From NCBI GenBank assembly GCA_028291305.1, contig JAQGII010000283.1:1-11410 (forward strand): a DNA stretch of 11,410 nucleotides, in the 5' to 3' direction. The notes beneath the pieces are model-generated. The model saw only the letters and a program-made list of their open reading frames with translations. It had not been told where the DNA came from and ran no database searches. Origin of the DNA: Caulobacteraceae bacterium. GTDB lineage: Bacteria; Pseudomonadota; Alphaproteobacteria; Caulobacterales; Caulobacteraceae. Positions 7,766 through 11,410 of this stretch are shown here, piece by piece; the stretch's first letter is position 1, and each line of letters begins with the position of its first letter. The position numbers and the translations under genes are program-made.

Positions 7766-9037
7766 TTACCAATTCCACATGGTGCCGTCCGTCAGACGGG
7801 CGACCGGCAGCTGTCGGGGCTCGTACGGGAAGCGGGCGGCGAGCACCTCGTCGAGGTCCACACCGTGACCCGGAGCATCCCCCGGCCGCAGGAATCCGCG
7901 CTCAAAGGTGTAGGCGTGCGGGAACACCGCATCGGTCTCGGCGGTGTGCCGCATGTATTCCTGCATGCCGAAGTTCGGCACCCAGATGTCGAAGTGCAGC
8001 GCCGCGCCCATGGTCACCGGCGACAGGTCGGTGGCGCCGTGGCAGCCGGTGCGGACCTGCCAGAGAGCTGCGAAGTCGGCGATCCGGCGCAGGTGGGTCA
8101 GGCCGCCCGCCCCCAGTACGGACGCTCTCACGAAATCGATCAACTGCTCCTGGATCAGGTCCTTGGCGTCCCAGATGGTGTTGAACACCTCGCCCACGGC
8201 GATCGGGGTCGTGGTGTGCTGGCGGATCAGCCGGAAGGCCTCCTGGTTCTCCGCCGGGGTCGGGTCCTCGATCCAGAACAGGTCATACGGCTCCAGGCGC
8301 TTGCCCAACTGGGCCGCCTCCAGAGGCGTGAGCCGGTGGTGCACGTCGTGCAGGAACCGGGGCTCGGGCCCGAAGCGGTCGCGCAGCACCTCGAACAGCT
8401 TGGGGGCGAGGGCCATGTACTTGCGCGTGTCCCACAGGGACTGGGTCGGCAGGGCCGCGTCGGCGGGTTCGTAGTGAAGCTCCCCGCGGCCCACCCCGTA
8501 GGCGAGTTCAAGGCCCGGGATTCCGGACTGCGCCCTGACCGCCTGGTAGCCGGCGTCCAGATAGCGGCCGACCGCATCGATCGTCTCGGGAATGTCGCCG
8601 CCGTTGGCATGGCCGTAGACCATCACCGCATCGCGGCTACGGCCGCCCAGAAGGTCATAGATCGGCGCGCCCAGCGCCTTGCCCTTGATGTCCCAAAGGG
8701 CCACGTCCACTGCCGCGATGGCGCGCATGGTGACCGGCCCGCGTCGCCAGTAGGCGCCGCGATAGAGGAACTGCCAGATGTCCTCGATTTGCCGCGCGTC
8801 GCGCCCGATCAGGACCGGAATGACGTGGTGCTCCAGATAGGCGACCACCGCCTTCTCGCGCCCGTTCAGGGTCGCGTCGCCGATGCCGTAGACGCCCTGG
8901 TCGGTCTCGATCTTCAGGGTGACGAAATTGCGACCAGGCGACGTCACAACGACGCGGGCGTCGCGGATCCTCATCGGAAACGAAACTGTCGCGTCCTGAC
9001 CCGAATGCACGTTGGCTTGCGTCATTGAACCGCTCAT
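7766..9037 (-). CDS. manD: D-mannonate dehydratase (enolase superfamily ManD)
   Basis: ManD removes water from D-mannonate to give 2-keto-3-deoxy-D-gluconate in the cytoplasm, the last dehydration of D-glucuronate catabolism. The 423-residue protein matches the characterised Novosphingobium ManD along its whole length (for example [19 protein letters not shown] start, [51 protein letters not shown], and the terminal DGTMWNW). By alignment from memory every catalytic residue is conserved: metal ligands D231, E257 and E283, general base Tyr180 with Arg168, and His233. The start at ATG 9037 has GAGGG 4 nt upstream. It gives 21 residues more than the usual family start at Met22 (8974), which lacks a ribosome-binding site. 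Some ManD-subgroup enzymes also act on D-gluconate, so minor gluconate dehydratase activity is possible. It is divergent from gntR and precedes the receptor gene. Confidence 0.95.
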   Translation of the reverse strand: MSGSMTQANVHSGQDATVSFPMRIRDARVVVTSPGRNFVTLKIETDQGVYGIGDATLNGREKAVVAYLEHHVIPVLIGRDARQIEDIWQFLYRGAYWRRGPVTMRAIAAVDVALWDIKGKALGAPIYDLLGGRSRDAVMVYGHANGGDIPETIDAVGRYLDAGYQAVRAQSGIPGLELAYGVGRGELHYEPADAALPTQSLWDTRKYMALAPKLFEVLRDRFGPEPRFLHDVHHRLTPLEAAQLGKRLEPYDLFWIEDPTPAENQEAFRLIRQHTTTPIAVGEVFNTIWDAKDLIQEQLIDFVRASVLGAGGLTHLRRIADFAALWQVRTGCHGATDLSPVTMGAALHFDIWVPNFGMQEYMRHTAETDAVFPHAYTFERGFLRPGDAPGHGVDLDEVLAARFPYEPRQLPVARLTDGTMWNW

Positions 9038-9060
9038 CTTGCCCTCTGTGAACTGCGGCT

Positions 9061-9089
9061 AGGCTAATCAGCGACGAGCGACTTGTCCA
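9061..9089 (-). promoter_or_regulatory. Candidate manD promoter
   Basis: On the minus strand TGGACA (9084-9089, 5 of 6 matches to the -35 consensus) is followed after 17 nt by TAGCCT (9061-9066, 3 of 6). This would start transcription about 15 nt before the manD ATG. The -35 box abuts the 9091-9105 operator-like site and overlaps the proposed gntR -35 box on the other strand. A regulator bound there would affect both genes. Confidence 0.35.
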
Positions 9090-9111
9090 GATTGGTTAGA
9101 CAGGTTAGGAT
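9083..9111 (+). promoter_or_regulatory. Candidate gntR promoter
   Basis: TTGTCC (9083-9088) and TAGGAT (9106-9111) each match the sigma-70 consensus at 4 of 6 positions and are 17 nt apart. The operator-like site 9091-9105 fills the spacer, the classic layout for autorepression. Transcription would begin close to 9118, essentially at the preferred ATG 9119, so the mRNA would be leaderless or nearly so. This is a pattern match only. Confidence 0.3.
9091..9105. promoter_or_regulatory. Candidate GntR operator 1 in the manD-gntR divergent region
   Basis: ATTGGTTAGACAGGT shares ATTGG and the central AGAC with the palindrome at 7704-7718 (10 of 15 positions) but has a degenerate right arm. It lies between the candidate boxes of gntR and next to the manD -35 box. 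Its centre is 22 bp, about two helical turns, from the next site, so paired binding on one face of the DNA is possible. Confidence 0.4.
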
Positions 9112-9112
9112 G

Positions 9113-9127
9113 ATTGGTATGACGAAT
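9113..9127. promoter_or_regulatory. Candidate GntR operator 2 overlapping the gntR start codon
   Basis: ATTGGTATGACGAAT matches 13 of 15 positions of the symmetric form ATTGGTCnGACCAAT and 12 of 15 of the reverse complement of the 7704-7718 site. It spans the preferred gntR start codon (9119-9121). Binding here would block the regulator's own expression. ATTGGTAT is also the left arm of the E. coli UxuR/ExuR box. Confidence 0.5.
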
Positions 9128-9865
9128 AAGGCGGATCAAGGCCGGCTTTACGAGCGCGTGGCCCGGGAGTTGGCGGCTCGGATCGCCGACGGGACCTATC
9201 CCGTCGGACGCCGTTTGCCTTCCGAACGGGAGCTGACCCAGATTCACGGCGTCTCGCGGCCAACCGTGCGCGAGGCGATCATCGCCTTGGAGCTGGACGG
9301 GCTGGTCGAGGTCCGCACGGGCTCGGGCGTGTATGTGCTGTTGCGCGTGCCGCCGGGGGGCAAGGCGGGGGCCACCGACGTCGGGCCGTTCGAACTGCTG
9401 GAGGCGCGCCACGCCTTCGAGAGCGAAGCCTGCGCCCTGGCCGCTTCGCGGATCACCGAGGAGACCCTCGGCGAACTCGACCAGTTGGCGGCCGAGATGA
9501 ATTCGGCGGACGTGGCCATGGCCGAGGACGCCGACCGGCGCTTCCACCTGCTCATCGCCGTGGCCACCCAGAACAGCGTCATGGCCTCGACGGTGGAGGA
9601 GCTCTGGGACGCGCGCGCTCGCTCGCCCCAGTACAAGCTGCTCAGCGCCAAGGCGCACGCCGCCGGCGTGGCGCCGCGCATCGACGAGCACCGGGAGATC
9701 GTCGCCGCGCTGCGCACCCGCAAGCCGGAGGTTGCGCGCCGGGCCATGCGTCAGCATCTGGGGCGGGTCCTGGCGTCACTGCTGGCCGCTACGGAAGTGC
9801 AGGAGATCGAGCGCGCCCGGGCCAAGGTCGCGGCCGCACGCCAGCGCTACGCATCGGTGGTGTAG
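9119..9865 (+). CDS. GntR/FCD-family regulator, probable hexuronate (UxuR/ExuR-like) repressor
   Basis: A 248-residue transcription factor. Residues about 9-75 form a winged helix-turn-helix of the GntR type (LYERVARELAARI, GRRLPSERELTQIHGVSRPTVREAI, GLVEVRTGSGVYV). Residues about 90-225 form an FCD ligand domain with the expected metal/ligand set D139, H143 (DRRFH), H191 (EHREIV) and H213 (RQHLGR). FCD proteins such as UxuR, ExuR and FadR release DNA when they bind an acid ligand. With manD divergent and a beta-glucuronidase downstream, a uronate such as glucuronate, fructuronate or mannonate is the likely signal. Start codon: ATG 9119 has AGGTTAGGA upstream. ATG 9110 and a TTG at 9083 are also in frame, but the former has a poorly spaced ribosome-binding site. 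Two operator-like sites at 9091-9127 suggest autoregulation. The gap to the next gene is 47 nt, so they are probably cotranscribed. Confidence 0.93.
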   Translation: MTNKADQGRLYERVARELAARIADGTYPVGRRLPSERELTQIHGVSRPTVREAIIALELDGLVEVRTGSGVYVLLRVPPGGKAGATDVGPFELLEARHAFESEACALAASRITEETLGELDQLAAEMNSADVAMAEDADRRFHLLIAVATQNSVMASTVEELWDARARSPQYKLLSAKAHAAGVAPRIDEHREIVAALRTRKPEVARRAMRQHLGRVLASLLAATEVQEIERARAKVAAARQRYASVV

Positions 9866-9912
9866 CCCGGTCCGCCGGATGCGCCTGAACAACAAGATTG
9901 ACGGGAGGCCAA

Positions 9913-11410
9913 ATGAGCGATCGGCAGGCGAAGTCCGGCCAAGAGCCGCCGGCGTTGACGCGGCGTCAGACCATCGGCGCGCTCGGCGCCGTCGCCGGCG
10001 GCGCGGTGGCCGCGGCCTCGGCCCAGGCGGCCGACGCCGCGCCCGGTCCCCTCCCCTCCGCCCAGCCCGTCAGCCTGCTCTATCCCCACGAAAGCGCCAC
10101 GCGCTCGCGCCGCGATCTTTCAGGCCTGTGGCGGTTCCAGCTCGACCCTGAGGACCTCGGCGAGCGCCAGCGGTGGTTCGAAGGGCTGAACACCAGCCGA
10201 AGGATTCCCGTCCCCTGCAGCTGGAACGACCTGTTCGACGATGCGCAGAACTACTTCGGGCCGGCCTGGTACGAGACCGAGGTGTGGCAGTCGCCGGCCG
10301 AGCAGGGCCGGCAGGTCTACATCCGCTTCGGCTCGGCGCTCTACCACGCGAAGGTCTGGCTGAACGGCGAGTTGTTGGGCGAGCATCAGGGCGGCTACCT
10401 GCCGTTCGCCTTTGACGTCACCAGCGCGGCCCGTCCGGGTGTCGCCAATCGGCTGGTGGTGCGGGTCGAGAACGAGCTCAGGCTGGACCGTGTGCCGGCG
10501 ATCCCGGACGGGCGCACCGCGCGCTTCTACCAGGAGGACTACCCCCAGACGACCTACGACTTCTTCCCCTATGCCGGGCTGAACCGCCCGGTCCTGCTGT
10601 GCACCGCGCCCCGCACCCACCTGCACGATTTGACGGTGACAACCGATCTGGCCGGCCGCGACGGGGTGGTGAAGGTGGCGCTCGCGGTGAACGGCGGCTG
10701 GTCCGGCTCGGCGCGACTGACCCTTGAGGGGGGCCCGGCGCCCGTCTCCACCATGGTGAAGGTGGTCGACGGACACGCCGAGGGCGAGATCAGGGTTGCG
10801 GCCGTGCGGCCGTGGAGTCCCGCCGATCCGTTCCTCTATCGGCTGACGGTTTCGATCGGCGGCAAGCCGGCGCTGGACGAATACCAGATGAAGATCGGCG
10901 TGCGGACCATCGCCGTCCGCGGCAGCCAGATCCTGCTCAACGGTCAGCCCGTGTTCCTGACCGGGTTCGGCAAGCACGAAGACTTCCCGATGCACGGCAA
11001 AGGCCTGGATCTGCCGGTTCTGGTCCGCGACTTCGAACTGCTGAAATGGATCGGGGCCAACAGCTTCCGCACCTCGCACTACCCCTATGCCGAGGAAGCC
11101 CTGATGCTGGCCGACGAGTACGGCTTCCTGGTAATCGCCGAGACCCCCGCCGTGAGCCTGGTGTTCATGGATCCGCCGGAGGTGATCGATGCCCGCTACC
11201 GGGCGCTGTCGGCAGCGCTGCGCGCCCTCGTCGACCGCGACAAGAACCACCCCAGCATTATCCTGTGGTCGCTGGCCAACGAGCCGATCCCCAAACCTTT
11301 CCACACGACCAACGACGCCCCGCCCGGAGCGGTCGAGGCGGGGACGCGCTTCTTCTCCAAGCTGTTCGAGGAGGCGCGCGGGCTGGACGCGACCCGCCCG
11401 GTGGCCCTGG
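9913..11410 (+). CDS. uidA: Beta-glucuronidase (GH2), predicted Tat-exported, 3'-truncated by window edge
   Basis: This glycoside hydrolase releases D-glucuronate from beta-glucuronides. The ATG has a strong GGGAGG (9903-9908) 4 nt upstream, and the frame stays open for 499 codons to the window end. Residues 1-39 look like a twin-arginine signal: TRRQTIG (16-22), an Ala/Gly-rich hydrophobic stretch and an A-Q-A site at 37-39, so the enzyme should act in the periplasm. The mature part follows E. coli GUS closely: DLSGLWRF (68 on), VPCSWND, a sandwich domain with KVWLNGE and HQGGYLPF, DFFPYAGLNRPVLL, then the barrel with TGFGKHED (350 on), WIGANSFRTSHYPY, and DKNHPSIILWSLANEP, where E457 is the acid/base. 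The catalytic nucleophile and the NxK carboxylate-recognition motif lie beyond the edge, so glucuronide specificity rests on overall similarity and on manD nearby. Other GH2 activities are less likely. Usual length is about 600, so about 100-150 residues are missing. Confidence 0.93.
   Translation, partial: MSDRQAKSGQEPPALTRRQTIGALGAVAGGAVAAASAQAADAAPGPLPSAQPVSLLYPHESATRSRRDLSGLWRFQLDPEDLGERQRWFEGLNTSRRIPVPCSWNDLFDDAQNYFGPAWYETEVWQSPAEQGRQVYIRFGSALYHAKVWLNGELLGEHQGGYLPFAFDVTSAARPGVANRLVVRVENELRLDRVPAIPDGRTARFYQEDYPQTTYDFFPYAGLNRPVLLCTAPRTHLHDLTVTTDLAGRDGVVKVALAVNGGWSGSARLTLEGGPAPVSTMVKVVDGHAEGEIRVAAVRPWSPADPFLYRLTVSIGGKPALDEYQMKIGVRTIAVRGSQILLNGQPVFLTGFGKHEDFPMHGKGLDLPVLVRDFELLKWIGANSFRTSHYPYAEEALMLADEYGFLVIAETPAVSLVFMDPPEVIDARYRALSAALRALVDRDKNHPSIILWSLANEPIPKPFHTTNDAPPGAVEAGTRFFSKLFEEARGLDATRPVAL

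Noticed and set aside
5092-9028. Long plus-strand open frames (5092-6522 and 7523-9028) opposite the receptor and manD
   Set aside because: They are shadows of well-supported minus-strand genes, with His/Arg/Gly/Val-rich translations and no domain signatures.
10120-11304. A 394-codon minus-strand open frame opposite the glucuronidase
   Set aside because: It is antisense to a clear GH2 enzyme, and its composition is typical of a reverse-frame shadow.
1-11410. CRISPR arrays, tRNA or rRNA genes, insertion sequences, phage or defence genes
   Set aside because: I saw no regularly spaced direct repeats, no RNA-gene signatures, no transposase or integrase motifs, and almost every base is assigned to metabolic genes with uniform composition.

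Overview
The window is very GC-rich (about two thirds G+C by eye), gene-dense DNA. It looks like a Gram-negative alphaproteobacterium, most likely from the Caulobacter/Phenylobacterium or sphingomonad groups. The reasons are an Entner-Doudoroff (ED) operon that includes glk, a large TonB-dependent receptor, a FucP/GluP-type sugar permease, and a mannonate dehydratase that closely resembles the characterised Novosphingobium ManD. This placement is an inference from gene content; no rRNA or other taxonomic marker is present.

Region 1 (1-3939, + strand) is a tightly packed operon: the 3' part of edd (phosphogluconate dehydratase), eda (KDPG aldolase), a LacI-family regulator and glk (glucokinase). 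Gaps are 8 nt, a 4-nt overlap, and 2 nt. Region 2 (3936-9037, - strand, read right to left) holds manD (D-mannonate dehydratase), a TonB-dependent outer-membrane receptor, and an inner-membrane MFS sugar permease whose stop codon overlaps that of glk. Region 3 (9119-11410, + strand) holds a GntR/FCD regulator divergent from manD. It is followed by a beta-glucuronidase (GH2, uidA type) with a predicted Tat signal, cut by the window end.

Together the genes read as a glucuronide and glucose catabolic locus. The receptor would bring a glycoside across the outer membrane, and the exported glucuronidase would release D-glucuronate plus an aglycone or sugar. D-glucuronate would pass through fructuronate and mannonate (UxaC and UxuB are not in this window) to ManD, giving 2-keto-3-deoxygluconate (KDG). 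After phosphorylation by a KDG kinase (also not here), KDG becomes KDPG, the substrate of Eda. Free glucose would enter through the MFS permease and be phosphorylated by Glk, reaching the same KDPG through Edd.

The most informative non-coding signal is a 15-bp palindrome-like sequence of the form ATTGGTnnGACnAAT. It occurs once in the receptor promoter region and twice in the manD/gntR divergent region, once across the proposed gntR start codon. It resembles the ATTGGT...ACCAAT operators of the E. coli hexuronate regulators UxuR/ExuR, so the GntR protein probably controls both promoters and itself. I saw no mobile element, CRISPR array, tRNA or rRNA, and no evidence of a wholly new biological system. 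The interest lies in how the parts are combined and regulated.
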